Source: Winogradskyella jejuensis (GTDB lineage: Bacteria; Bacteroidota; Bacteroidia; Flavobacteriales; Flavobacteriaceae). From it: a DNA stretch of 64,000 nt. Positions 49,533-59,200 of the stretch are shown here, piece after piece. Location: positions 1,598,581-1,662,580 of the forward strand of contig NZ_FQWS01000001.1 in assembly GCF_900129745.1 (NCBI RefSeq), written 5' to 3'. Positions within the stretch are counted from its first letter, which is position 1. The number at the start of each line of letters is the position of its first letter. The position numbers were made by a program, and so were the translations under genes. The notes beneath the pieces were generated by a model that did no database searches, was not told the DNA's origin, and saw only the letters and a program-made list of their open reading frames with translations.

Positions 49533-50231
49533 TTAGTTACAAGAATTATTGTAAAAATCTATTGCTAATACTATGTCTTCTTTGTGTTTAAAATCGTCTT
49601 TCATTCGCTCAACGAGTTCTGGACAATTCACAAAGTGATTGGTAGTAAAATCTTTGTATTTTTTCTCAAATAGGTATTTGTTTAAATTTAGTTGACTTAC
49701 GATGTCATTTCTTCCGTTTCCAATATAATAGAGTTCAGTGTCAAAAAACAAATAGGGATTAAACGTTTTGTCTTTATAACCATATCTGTTTCTTATCCTC
49801 AAAGGGATTATATTTTGCACTTCTGCTGTAGATAGTGAGGTATTTTTATTGCCTTTTTTTGTAGTATTAGATATTAAGTAAACATCAATTTTTCCAGAGC
49901 TTACAAGCCTTAAAAGTCTTTTTCTTTGTTTCCCTTTTCTTAGGTATCTATAATCGAAATGGACAATTTTACCATTTTCTCTCATGTCTAAAGATGTGAC
50001 ATCTTTATCGTTGTAGATTTTTGTGTGTTTATCCCCAATCCTTGTGAAGTAAATATCATTGTCAACAATGTATCCCATACCTCTATAAGAATTTCCATTA
50101 TTAAGCGTTATAATCATCTGAGTTTTTTTAGCGTCTATTTCTTTTAGAAAATTATTGTTTGATTGACATAAAGCAATAGTTTGAAAACTACAGACAAGTA
50201 ATATTAAGAGATATCTCAATGAAGGATTCAT
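49533..50231 (-). CDS. Exported protein of unknown function
   Basis: 232 residues. Signal peptide (MNPSLRYLLILLVCSFQTIALCQ). The mature part starts with a small beta region (TLNNGNSYRGMGYIVDNDIYF) that resembles an SH3-like fold by eye, then basic segments (RYLRKGKQRKRLLRL) and a region with C-terminal KHKEDIVLAIDFYNNSCN. No family is recognised. Single gene; upstream gap shows no promoter match. Confidence 0.7.
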   Translation of the reverse strand: MNPSLRYLLILLVCSFQTIALCQSNNNFLKEIDAKKTQMIITLNNGNSYRGMGYIVDNDIYFTRIGDKHTKIYNDKDVTSLDMRENGKIVHFDYRYLRKGKQRKRLLRLVSSGKIDVYLISNTTKKGNKNTSLSTAEVQNIIPLRIRNRYGYKDKTFNPYLFFDTELYYIGNGRNDIVSQLNLNKYLFEKKYKDFTTNHFVNCPELVERMKDDFKHKEDIVLAIDFYNNSCN

Positions 50232-50338
50232 AAGTGTTAATAATGAATTAATTACAGAATATGAAAGTAGTTAATTTATAGATGTTAAAAAAAACAAAAT
50301 AGTTAAGAAGCGTATTTTTGGGATAATCTAAGATGTAG

Positions 50339-51388
50339 TTAGCCTTCTGCATTAAAAAACACCTTGTAAAAATACATTTTTTTATCCTCATCATAACCGC
50401 GCTCTAAATACTCAGCAGAAGCATCAGGAGCATCCACGTCCAGTTTTATTTGAATATTTGTATCCAGCTTTATCTCTGTTTTAATTTTTTGTTTTTGCTT
50501 TTTTAGGGCAATCTCAGAGACATCAAATTGATTTCTTATAAGAACACTATTCTCAGCTTCGTAGGTTTTTTTGTAGTCTTCAAATTGTTTTATTTGGTCT
50601 TCAGTTTCAAAGATTTCTTCTTTAAACGTCTTAACATTTACAATTTCATTTTCTTTAAAGAAATCAACTGTTTTTGCTAAGAAATTACTTTGCTCTTGAC
50701 CTCCAAAATTAGGCTGTAAAACTTCCTTGGAAAATTCGCGACAAAGCTCAATGTAGTTTTTGGTGTGTTGGTTACTATCGTCAGGATATTTTATGTTCAG
50801 AAAGCTCTTAATCCAATATTGCGTATCGTAATTATTGTTGTCTACGCTTAGCACAATTTTGCCCTCCATATCTGAAGTATTAAGAATTAAACACCCTTTA
50901 TCTACTTTTTTTGCTTGTATGCCTTTTTGTACTAAAATATCGTAGCTATTTTGCTCTAAATACGTCTGAAAAAATTCTGTTTTATTTTCAATTTTAAATA
51001 TGCCAATGGCGTCAGTAAAATAGTCTTGGTATTGAATATTTTCAAAATGGCAAACTATTACATCTCCAGTTTTTATTTGAGCCGAATTACTTTGTTCAAA
51101 AAGATGCGTGACTATGTGCTTAGAGATATCTAAAAAATCACCCTCTTCTGAAAATAGTTGCTTAGAGTATGTGTTAATTTCATTGAGGTTTACGTCTGAA
51201 TGGTGATTAAAACGATAGGTTTCAGCAACACTAACAAATGGTTTTAATAAGTAGGGTAAAATAAGCTGATAAGTAGCTTCATCAAAATGAACTGTTGCAT
51301 CTGAAAACGCATTTTTGGTAGCATTAAATTTGTTTCCAACTTTATGGATTATCAAGTCTTTTATTGAAGCTTTTTGGCGTTTTATCAT
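50339..51388 (-). CDS. Nucleoid-associated protein (NdpA/YejK family)
   Basis: 349 residues, close to the E. coli nucleoid-associated 37-kDa protein family in length and layout: IIHKVGNK at the start, a SFV.AETYRF-like region, GDVIVCHFENIQYQ, TDAIGIFKIENKTEFFQTY and a C-terminal beta part ending KMYFYKVFFN. No signal peptide. Function is DNA binding in the nucleoid (family knowledge, poorly understood). The space just before the start codon is filled by a perfect inverted repeat. Confidence 0.9.
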   Translation of the reverse strand: MIKRQKASIKDLIIHKVGNKFNATKNAFSDATVHFDEATYQLILPYLLKPFVSVAETYRFNHHSDVNLNEINTYSKQLFSEEGDFLDISKHIVTHLFEQSNSAQIKTGDVIVCHFENIQYQDYFTDAIGIFKIENKTEFFQTYLEQNSYDILVQKGIQAKKVDKGCLILNTSDMEGKIVLSVDNNNYDTQYWIKSFLNIKYPDDSNQHTKNYIELCREFSKEVLQPNFGGQEQSNFLAKTVDFFKENEIVNVKTFKEEIFETEDQIKQFEDYKKTYEAENSVLIRNQFDVSEIALKKQKQKIKTEIKLDTNIQIKLDVDAPDASAEYLERGYDEDKKMYFYKVFFNAEG

Positions 51389-51392
51389 AGGT

Positions 51393-51420
51393 GCAATTCG
51401 TATTTAAATTTACGAATTGC
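51393..51420. promoter_or_regulatory. Inverted repeat at the start of the nucleoid-protein gene
   Basis: GCAATTCGTA and TACGAATTGC are perfect 10-base arms around TTTAAATT. The element begins four bases before the ATG on the minus strand and would lie in the mRNA leader or over the promoter (a TACTATTG -7-like sequence overlaps its far side). Confidence 0.6.
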
Positions 51421-51483
51421 AATAGTACAAAATGATGTATGAAAACTTTAAAAAGATGACTCAAATTTTAAAGTATTGTATTA

Positions 51484-53037
51484 TCAAGTCTTTATAAATT
51501 CTACACGTCTGTTTTGCGATTTCCCATTTGTGGTATTATTATCTGCAACAGGTTCTGCTTCTCCTTTTCCCTCTGTAGACAAACGGTCTTCAGAAATTTT
51601 ATATATGTTTATTAATGCGTCTTTAACTGCCTCCGATCTAGCTTTGGATAATTTTAGGTTAGCCTCATCAGACCCATCAGAGTCTGTGTGCCCAACAATT
51701 TTAAGTTTTATACTCTCATCTTGAGTCAAAACTTGAGATATTTGTCTAATAATTCCAAGCGATTGTGGTTGAAGATTTGCAGAACCAGAGTCGAATAAAA
51801 TTCCGTTAGTTGATACTTTTCCTTCAGAAATTAATTTTCTTCTTAAGTCGACACCTCCTTCAGCGATTTTTAGATTTCTTATAAAAATACGTTCCTCTCC
51901 ATCTTTAAAGCCATTAATATGGAATTTCACAAAGTTTAAAGCATTAGCCACTTCTATAAATCTAGGGATGTCTACATATTTAGTTTCATTAACCCAGAGT
52001 CTATATCGCTTTTTTGTTACAGATATGGATATATGGGGCTGATTTTTAACAGCTTTTCTGATGTCTGCTTTAATAGATGAGTTTATTTTTCCGCCAGTTC
52101 TATTGAAATAGTTGTTTGTTTTAATATCAAATGCTCCAAACTGACCAAATGGTAAGGAGGCTTTCGCATGATGCTCTTTACCCTCATAAAATTCGTCATT
52201 ATCACTTAAAATTATCTCTAATCTGGATGTCGACGAAGTGTTTTGGGAAAGTCCGAAGGCTAATATATCGAACTCAATTGTATAATCTTCAGGGAGCGTG
52301 TTTATGTCTGGGATGTAATAAATACCATATCCAGATTTTAGCTCAAACCAATTGCCTTCTACTTTGTTTGTTCTTATGATTTCTCCAGAACCATTGGTGT
52401 TCCATTTAGATGGAAAATCTCCAATAAAATCCTGGGAGAAATCATCAAAAAATAGTACTTTATCTCCAGGGACAAAATCATATTTACTGTAGGCTTCTAA
52501 TCCATCAGAAACATCCAACGGTTCTTTTTTGTCCTCCGATTCATTTTTTACGTCTTTATTATCATCTTGTTCTTTATCACTATTAGAATTATCATCCTTT
52601 TCTTCTCTGTCTTCTTTATCTTTTGGTTTTCGTTGACCTAATAAAAGCTCTTTTGCTGTTTTAATACAGTATTTTAAAGCCTTTTTTGCTCTATTTACTT
52701 GTAATGTTGCTTTACCCTGTTTAAGTACTCCAACACCATCTAAATCACCAATAATATCTGGTGCACTCTCACTAAGGCGAGTTACGTCCTCTAGGGCATC
52801 TTCAAGAACATCAATATCCTCATCTTCAAGGGGTTTGCCAGACTGTACATAGCTGTCGTATTTGTAAACCTTGTCATATAAGTCAAATGACTCTTGTACA
52901 AAATTGTCAACACTAGAAATCCCTACTCTATTTTTAGGGCGTTTTAATTTTTTTGTTTGGGCTTCTGTATAGTTTCCTAAAAAAAATAGTGAGCAAAATA
53001 AAATTAAAATCTGATGTAAAGATGTCTGTATTTTCAT
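51484..53037 (-). CDS. OmpA-family protein
   Basis: 517 residues. Signal peptide (about 1-26), then a coiled/charged region (30-170) with a Lys/Asp/Glu run, a beta-rich region (about 190-385, FDDFSQDFIGDFPSKWN..YTIEFDI) that resembles a laminin-G or concanavalin-like domain, and the C-terminal OmpA domain (395-517: DSGSANLQPQSL, GHTDSDGSDEANLKLSKARS). The OmpA domain binds peptidoglycan; the N-terminal regions would sit between peptidoglycan and outer membrane or outside. A TATTTTTG -7 element lies 43 bases upstream. Confidence 0.9.
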   Translation of the reverse strand: MKIQTSLHQILILFCSLFFLGNYTEAQTKKLKRPKNRVGISSVDNFVQESFDLYDKVYKYDSYVQSGKPLEDEDIDVLEDALEDVTRLSESAPDIIGDLDGVGVLKQGKATLQVNRAKKALKYCIKTAKELLLGQRKPKDKEDREEKDDNSNSDKEQDDNKDVKNESEDKKEPLDVSDGLEAYSKYDFVPGDKVLFFDDFSQDFIGDFPSKWNTNGSGEIIRTNKVEGNWFELKSGYGIYYIPDINTLPEDYTIEFDILAFGLSQNTSSTSRLEIILSDNDEFYEGKEHHAKASLPFGQFGAFDIKTNNYFNRTGGKINSSIKADIRKAVKNQPHISISVTKKRYRLWVNETKYVDIPRFIEVANALNFVKFHINGFKDGEERIFIRNLKIAEGGVDLRRKLISEGKVSTNGILFDSGSANLQPQSLGIIRQISQVLTQDESIKLKIVGHTDSDGSDEANLKLSKARSEAVKDALINIYKISEDRLSTEGKGEAEPVADNNTTNGKSQNRRVEFIKT

Positions 53038-53079
53038 TTTAACTGATTGATTAATAGTTGTCTAAATGTGGTAATAACT

Positions 53080-53087
53080 CAAAAATA
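53080..53087 (-). promoter_or_regulatory. Promoter -7 element of the OmpA-family gene
   Basis: Minus-strand TATTTTTG, perfect consensus, in a gap of 80 bases; no clear -33 element. Confidence 0.5.
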
Positions 53088-53117
53088 TAAAATAAAAAAT
53101 ACAGCTAGTCGAAAAAA

Positions 53118-55460
53118 TTAGTTCATTTTGTAAACAATAATAGTACTGCTGTCACCTAATGTAATGAGTTCGGGATTACGTTTATTGTCTAGATTATCTA
53201 TAACCGCTGTGGATGTTCCGTAAACGGGAAAGTTAGGTAAAAGTTTAGCTTGGCTATCAAAAACATAGACTTTCTTTGTTTGTAAATCTGTGGTCGTGAT
53301 GTAAATTTTGTCTTGTAAATAAAAGATTTTTGGAGTTGTATAATTTCCGTAATCTAAGTCTAGAACTCTACTTTTTATTTTTAGTTTGTTCTCGGTCAAA
53401 GCTACAAGCGTTTTGTTTGTAGTTGTTATCTCCGTATCTGCGTTTAAGCCTAAATTTTTGAGATTTATTTGTCCTTTGGTGTCAACTTGAGCAAGCTCTC
53501 CTCTTTTTGTTAGTGTAGTAAATTTATTTTGATAATCATAAATTTCGTTGCTTGAAAAATCAATACTTCCTTTTGTGCTGATGCGTTCTTTTCCTTGACG
53601 ATTAAGAATTTCTAATTTACTGCCTTGAGAGAATACAATATAATCTTTGCTGCTAATTCTGAAATGTTTTGGTTGAGAACTTATGCTTTCTTTAGCACCG
53701 TTGTATTTAAAACCACCAACGCGTTTAGCCTTTGTGTCATACATTAAAAGAGATTTGTCCTGTGTTACGAGTAGTCTATAATTCTTTTGATTGTCGTAAT
53801 CAAAAACTGAAAGCGGTTGCGTGATTTTATCACTAAACTTCAAAGGAAATGGGCCTACATCTTTCCCATTCCTATCAATGACATAGACGTTGTTTGGTGT
53901 TGCAAAAGCAAGTTGTAGTCTGTTGTTTCTATAAATATCAATCTGTTTTATTTCACCCAAGACAGGTCCGTTAAGTTGCTTTTTCCAAAGTATTTTTCCG
54001 CTATTAGAAATTAAGTAAAGTCTGTTGTTAATGTCTTGAACAACGATTTCGTTGGTCTTATTTCTATGATTTTTAACTGTTTGCGGTTGTAATAATATTT
54101 CTGAAGATAGGTTTACTGTAAAATCTTCTGTTACAGTTTTTGCGGCTGCTTGTTTTTTAAATTTTGAAAACACACCATTAATATGCGCAAAGTCATTATC
54201 GTATGTGTATTGTACGATGTTTGCGTTGTAATCCGTTGTGTTTGTATTTAGAAAATGTGATAGAGTTTCTTCATTTTTATAAATAAGATATGAAGACTCA
54301 TCAACTAAATTTTCACTGAGAGTCTCATACTTTTCAGAACTAGAAAAAACTTGATTATTCAGCTTACTTGAAATAATATTTTTCAGTGTTTCTAATTTGT
54401 CCGAAAAGACAACAAAATTTTCGGTTATAAAAAAGTAAGAGACTTTGTCAACTTCTATAAATGGTTTAAAGTATTCGCTAAAAACAGTTTGGTTTTGAAA
54501 TCTGAAAATAGAAACACCTTTGTAGTCTTCTGCTTTGTTGTCTAGACCTAATTCATCTGTTATCAATTCTATGTCAAGAGTATTTATTGCTATTGCACTT
54601 TCAGAATTTGATAAATCGATTTGTGCAATCTCATTAACATAATTAAGAAAGTTAGGAATAGAATCAAAAGAGGTTTTATGTATCGTTTGAAGGTTATCCC
54701 TAAATACAGAAAAATCATCAAAAGCAATGCGCTCTATTGATTTAATATTAGCAGGAATTATTTTAGCAATATTAAATTCTTGAGGCTTAGTGTTTTTGAA
54801 TGTATCTAAATAAAATAAACTGTCTTTTCCTTTAGTTGTTCCATTGATGTAGATACTTCTTGCATCAAAATTAATATCAATTAAGTCATTTGAATTATGA
54901 TAGATAGAATCTACTTCACTTAATAGTAAGTTGTTTTTCTTTTTGTTGATTATTGTAATAGCTGCCTTAGGGTTAGAAGCGTTTAGTAGGTTTCTTAGTT
55001 CTGTGTTTTTTTGTTTTTTAATTTTTCTGAGCGCTGATAGATTTTTTGAGCCCATAAAGAAACTGTCAATTACTTTAAGGTAAATAGTATCTTTATTAAA
55101 GACGGTCTTATAGATTTCGCTTTTTGGGAGTTTGGTAGTTTCAATATCTAATGTGGAATCTTTTAAAATTAAGTCTTTTGATTTTTCAGTAAAAAAAACC
55201 GAAGCATTATCAACTATACCTATATATTGAGATTCTCCAAAATTTAAAGATTGTAAGCTTTTTAATAGAGAATCATTTTTTAAATCATCAAGCAGAAGTT
55301 CTTTGTGAGTTGATTTTGAGAGATTGTTAAGAGCGTTTATTTTAATTATAATTTCACAAGATTGAGGAAATAAATCAGAAACTTCCGTTTTGGTCTCATA
55401 GCGGCCAGAACAAGAAGAAAAAATGAAGGTTAAAAATATATAAGGAAAAAGATTTTTCAT
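53118..55460 (-). CDS. Large lipoprotein with C-terminal propeller-like repeats
   Basis: 780 residues, family not recognised. SPII signal with lipid Cys17 (FSSCSGR). The N-terminal two thirds (20-450) read like a DUF3352-type exported protein: IIIKINALNNLSKSTHKE, repeated short hydrophobic/acidic strands, several SFFM/FFTEK segments. From about 455 to the end there are repeated beta blades: NRLYLISNSGKILWKKQL, LQLAFATPNNVYVIDRNGK, LVTQDKSLLMYDTKAK, IYITTTDLQTKKVYVF. These look like a PQQ/WD-type beta propeller. Immediately downstream of rnhB on the minus strand, but it has its own -7 element. Confidence 0.78.
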   Translation of the reverse strand: MKNLFPYIFLTFIFSSCSGRYETKTEVSDLFPQSCEIIIKINALNNLSKSTHKELLLDDLKNDSLLKSLQSLNFGESQYIGIVDNASVFFTEKSKDLILKDSTLDIETTKLPKSEIYKTVFNKDTIYLKVIDSFFMGSKNLSALRKIKKQKNTELRNLLNASNPKAAITIINKKKNNLLLSEVDSIYHNSNDLIDINFDARSIYINGTTKGKDSLFYLDTFKNTKPQEFNIAKIIPANIKSIERIAFDDFSVFRDNLQTIHKTSFDSIPNFLNYVNEIAQIDLSNSESAIAINTLDIELITDELGLDNKAEDYKGVSIFRFQNQTVFSEYFKPFIEVDKVSYFFITENFVVFSDKLETLKNIISSKLNNQVFSSSEKYETLSENLVDESSYLIYKNEETLSHFLNTNTTDYNANIVQYTYDNDFAHINGVFSKFKKQAAAKTVTEDFTVNLSSEILLQPQTVKNHRNKTNEIVVQDINNRLYLISNSGKILWKKQLNGPVLGEIKQIDIYRNNRLQLAFATPNNVYVIDRNGKDVGPFPLKFSDKITQPLSVFDYDNQKNYRLLVTQDKSLLMYDTKAKRVGGFKYNGAKESISSQPKHFRISSKDYIVFSQGSKLEILNRQGKERISTKGSIDFSSNEIYDYQNKFTTLTKRGELAQVDTKGQINLKNLGLNADTEITTTNKTLVALTENKLKIKSRVLDLDYGNYTTPKIFYLQDKIYITTTDLQTKKVYVFDSQAKLLPNFPVYGTSTAVIDNLDNKRNPELITLGDSSTIIVYKMN

Positions 55461-55477
55461 CCCAGGATTAATTTTTG

Positions 55478-55485
55478 CAAATATA
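55478..55485 (-). promoter_or_regulatory. Promoter -7 element of the propeller lipoprotein
   Basis: Minus-strand TATATTTG between the rnhB stop and the lipoprotein ATG, 17 bases before the start. It suggests independent transcription from rnhB. Confidence 0.5.
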
Positions 55486-55491
55486 TAAGAC

Positions 55492-56094
55492 TCATAAATC
55501 TAATTGATATTGTTCAGGAAGCAATCTAAAGGATTTACGATGGTATTTTGTGACACCATACTTTTTTATTGCAGCTCGATGCTCTTTTGTTGGGTAACCT
55601 TTATTTTTTTTCCAATTGTACATGGGGAACTCTTTGTGGATTGTCTCCATATATAAATCACGATACGTTTTTGCTAAAATAGAGGCTGCTGCTATGCTAA
55701 GATATTTACTATCGCCTTTAATAATGGTTTGGTGTGGTATATCAATATATGGTTTGAATTTGTTTCCGTCTACAATAATAAAGCCTGGTTTAATATCAAG
55801 CTTGCTTATTGATTTGTGCATGGCTTTTATAGATGCATTCAATATATTAATGGTGTCAATCTCTTGTTCATATATATGTGCTACCCCAAAAGTAATTGCT
55901 TTGGATTCAACAATCGGTTTAAGAAGCATTCGTTTCTTTTCGGAGAGTTGTTTAGAATCATTAAGTATTGAATTCTTAAAATTAGTATCTAAAATTACTG
56001 CCGCTGCGGTAACAGGACCAGCTAGGCATCCTCTCCCAGCCTCGTCTGTACCACATTCAAATTTGTTGTTAGAAAATGTATTTATTAAAGTCAT
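55492..56094 (-). CDS. rnhB: Ribonuclease HII
   Basis: Removes ribonucleotides embedded in DNA. 200 residues. Active-site residues appear in [20 protein letters not shown] (Asp and Glu), the Asp in FIIVDGNKF and the acidic residue at [12 protein letters not shown]. The ATG at 56094 ([17 protein letters not shown]) is chosen; the longer frame would begin upstream of the promoter -7 element. Confidence 0.96.
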   Translation of the reverse strand: MTLINTFSNNKFECGTDEAGRGCLAGPVTAAAVILDTNFKNSILNDSKQLSEKKRMLLKPIVESKAITFGVAHIYEQEIDTINILNASIKAMHKSISKLDIKPGFIIVDGNKFKPYIDIPHQTIIKGDSKYLSIAAASILAKTYRDLYMETIHKEFPMYNWKKNKGYPTKEHRAAIKKYGVTKYHRKSFRLLPEQYQLDL

Positions 56095-56107
56095 AATTAT
56101 AAGGGTA

Positions 56108-56137
56108 GAAAAATACATTCAATTATTAAAATATCAA
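56108..56137 (-). promoter_or_regulatory. Promoter of rnhB
   Basis: On the minus strand TTG (complement of 56135-56137), 19 bases, then TATTTTTC, one base off TAnnTTTG. The start codon is 13 bases beyond. Confidence 0.5.
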
Positions 56138-56189
56138 TATTTCCATATGGAATATTTCGATAATGCAAATGAATAAATTGAATATTGAT
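56117..56189. repeat. Nested inverted repeats between rnhB and susC
   Basis: ATTCAATT at 56117-56124 pairs with AATTGAAT at 56176-56183, and ATCAATATT at 56133-56141 pairs with AATATTGAT at 56181-56189. A 12-base palindrome TTCCATATGGAA sits at the centre (56141-56152). The region includes the rnhB -33 element. Confidence 0.4.
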
Positions 56190-56240
56190 GTATTATTAAG
56201 TTTTATAGGTCTTCCTTTAACATTTTTTTATGCTATTCCC

Positions 56241-56271
56241 TTGCATTTTTAATATTTTATTATGATGTTTG
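56241..56271 (+). promoter_or_regulatory. Promoter of the SusC/SusD operon
   Basis: TTG at 56241-56243, 20 bases, then GATGTTTG, one base off TAnnTTTG. The susC ATG is 28 bases further. The longer frame from TTG at 56269 would begin inside the -7 box. Confidence 0.5.
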
Positions 56272-56298
56272 CGGAAGACTAACTCAAATAATTGTTTT

Positions 56299-59200
56299 AT
56301 GAAATTAAAGTTAACATGGTTATTAACGCTTTTTATGGCGTTTGTAATGCAGCTTTCTTTTGGACAAGAGAAAGACATTACGGGTACAGTTACAGCAGCT
56401 TCGGACGGTTTACCGTTGCCAGGAGTTAATGTGATTGTTAAAGGTACCGCAAGAGGTACGCAAACAGACTTTGATGGGAAGTATTCTATCAAAGCAAAAG
56501 CAGGAGATATTCTTGTCTTCTCATTCGTTAGTATGAAAACTACCGAAAAAACAGTTGGAGCTGCTAGTGTCATAGATTTATCAATGGCAGATGATGTAGC
56601 TTCTCTTGATGAAGTAGTTATTACTGGTTACAGTACAACTACCAAAACTAAATCTAGTGTATCTTCTGTTAGAGTGTCAAGTGAGACTATTGAAAACAGA
56701 CCGAATGCGAGTTTTGTTCAAACACTATCTGGTCAAGTGCCAGGTTTGAATATAACAACAAGTACTGGTCAGCCTGGAGGGAACTCTTTAGTGCAACTTC
56801 GTGGTGTTGGCTCGATTAATGGTAATACCGAACCTTTATTTATTATTGATGGTGCTCCAGTGGATGAAGATAATTTCCGTTCATTGAATCCACAGGAAAT
56901 TGCATCTATTGATGTGTTAAAGGATGCTGGTGCAACTGCTATTTATGGTAATAGAGGTGCAAATGGAGTTATTGTTATTAAAACCCGTCAAGGAAGTTAT
57001 AATCAGGGTCTAAAAGTTAATTACAATGGTTTTGTGTCTTACAGTGCAATCCAAGGTAATGATTACAATCTTATGAACTCACAACAGTTGTTGACTTATG
57101 AAAGAGATAAAGGTAGAGGAGCTGGAGCTGGTGCAACAGCTAATAAAGGTTTTAGACCAGTGCGTGATTTTTTAACACCTGGGTTTCCTGCTATTCCTGA
57201 AAACCAAGTGCCAATGACAGATGCAGAAATTGCTGCTGCTCCAAACTTTGATTGGTTTGATTATTTCTTCAGAACAGCTGTAACTCAGAATCACACAGTA
57301 TCATTATCTAGTGGTGGTGAAAATTCTACTCAGTTTACTTCTATTGGTTTTTCTGATACTCAAGGTATCTTAGTGCAGAGTAACCTTACTAGATTCAATG
57401 TAAGAAGTAATGTTACGGGTAAGAGTAGTAATGATAAGTTTAACTATGGTTTAAATTTGTCTATGAACTACTCTAAAAGTGATGAGCCAAACAACATAGG
57501 TTCAGGTGCTGTAAATAGAAACTACGTATTAGGTTCTTTATTATCTTTTCCTTACAATACTCCAGATCAGTTTGGTATAGCTAAACCAGGTGTTATTGCG
57601 GCGCCAAGTGTAGTTGATACACCATTCTTCTTAATTGATAGACTTCAAGAGTTTACTCGTTTCGAAGAAGAAGTTAAAATTGTGGCTAGTGTTAATGCTA
57701 ATTACAAATTTACTGACTACTTGAGTGCTAACGTTGTTGCTTCTATGGATTACCAGAACGAAGTTTTGACCTTTGGTCAGTTTCCAAACTCCATTAATGC
57801 ACAGATTTTTGGTGGAAATAACGAGCGTATAACGCAAGACACTGATAGAGTGTTTACATATAATCAGGTTACTTCTTTAAATTATAATGATACTTTTGGT
57901 AAGCATACAATAAATTTAGGTGCTTACACGGAATATTTTAAGGCTCATAGGAGATTCTTTGGCTTTTTATCTAGAGGTTTAAATGTGTTAACATTTGCAC
58001 CAGGCGATGGAGCTGGTTTTATCGATGATGGACCAAATGACGATATATTTGTTGATGATGTTTTTGCAACAAAACGTGATGCAGGTTTATTCTCATATTT
58101 TGGTTCATTGGATTATGATTATGATTCAAAGTACGGTTTTGCTGCTACAGTTCGTAGAGACGCATCTTATCGCTTTGCTGATTCGAACAGATGGGCTACA
58201 TTCTGGTCTGTAGCAGGTCGTTGGAATATATCTAATGAAGCATTTATGGACGGTTCTGTTTTTAACAACTTAAAATTAAGAGCGTCTTATGGTACCGCGG
58301 GTAATCAGGATATTACTGGTGCGGGGCCTTTCTCTGCTTTTGCCGAGACATTGGATTTATTTACTACAGATACTGGTTATATTAGTAACCAAGCTATATT
58401 TCTAGAGCAAGTCGGTAATAGAGACTTAAAGTGGGAGACTATTGCTCAACTAAATATTGGTGTTGATTTTGGAGTGTGGAACAATAGACTTCGTGGTTCT
58501 GTAGATTATTACAAACGTAATACAACAGATTTATTCCAATCAATTAACTTATCTGCTACAACTGGTTTTACTCAACAATTCGCTAATATCGGTGAATTAG
58601 AAAACAGAGGTGTTGATTTCCAATTAGATTACGATATTTTTAGGGCTAACCAACCAGGAGATTTTTCTATGTCTGTTGGTGTTGTTGGTAACTACAACGT
58701 AAATGAATTAATAGATTTACCAGTAGATGAATTGCCTGGCACAGGAAGAGTAGGTGGTCCTTTGGGAGAGTATTTTTTAATTAGATACGTTGGCGTTAAT
58801 CCAGCAAATGGTAATCTTTTATATTTAGATGCTAATGATAATGTTACTGAAACACCAACAACTGATGATCAGGTTTGGACAGGGAAAAATATTCTGCCAG
58901 ACTGGAATGGTGGTGTTACATTTAATCTTGATTATAAAGGATTTTTCTTAACGACACAATGGAACTATGTCCTAGGAGTTGATAGATTCGATTCTGATTA
59001 TGCTGGTTTTGTTGATGTTGATAATACAGGTTCTTTTCAATTATCGGCTGATATATTAAGAGAATGGACTCAGCCAGGTGATATTACAGATATACCTTCA
59101 CCAACTGCATTTAACAGAAACTCTTTTACCGCTATCGATGATAACTTCTTATACAGTGGTGATTATTTAAGGTTACGTTTTGCTAGTTTTGGTTACAATT

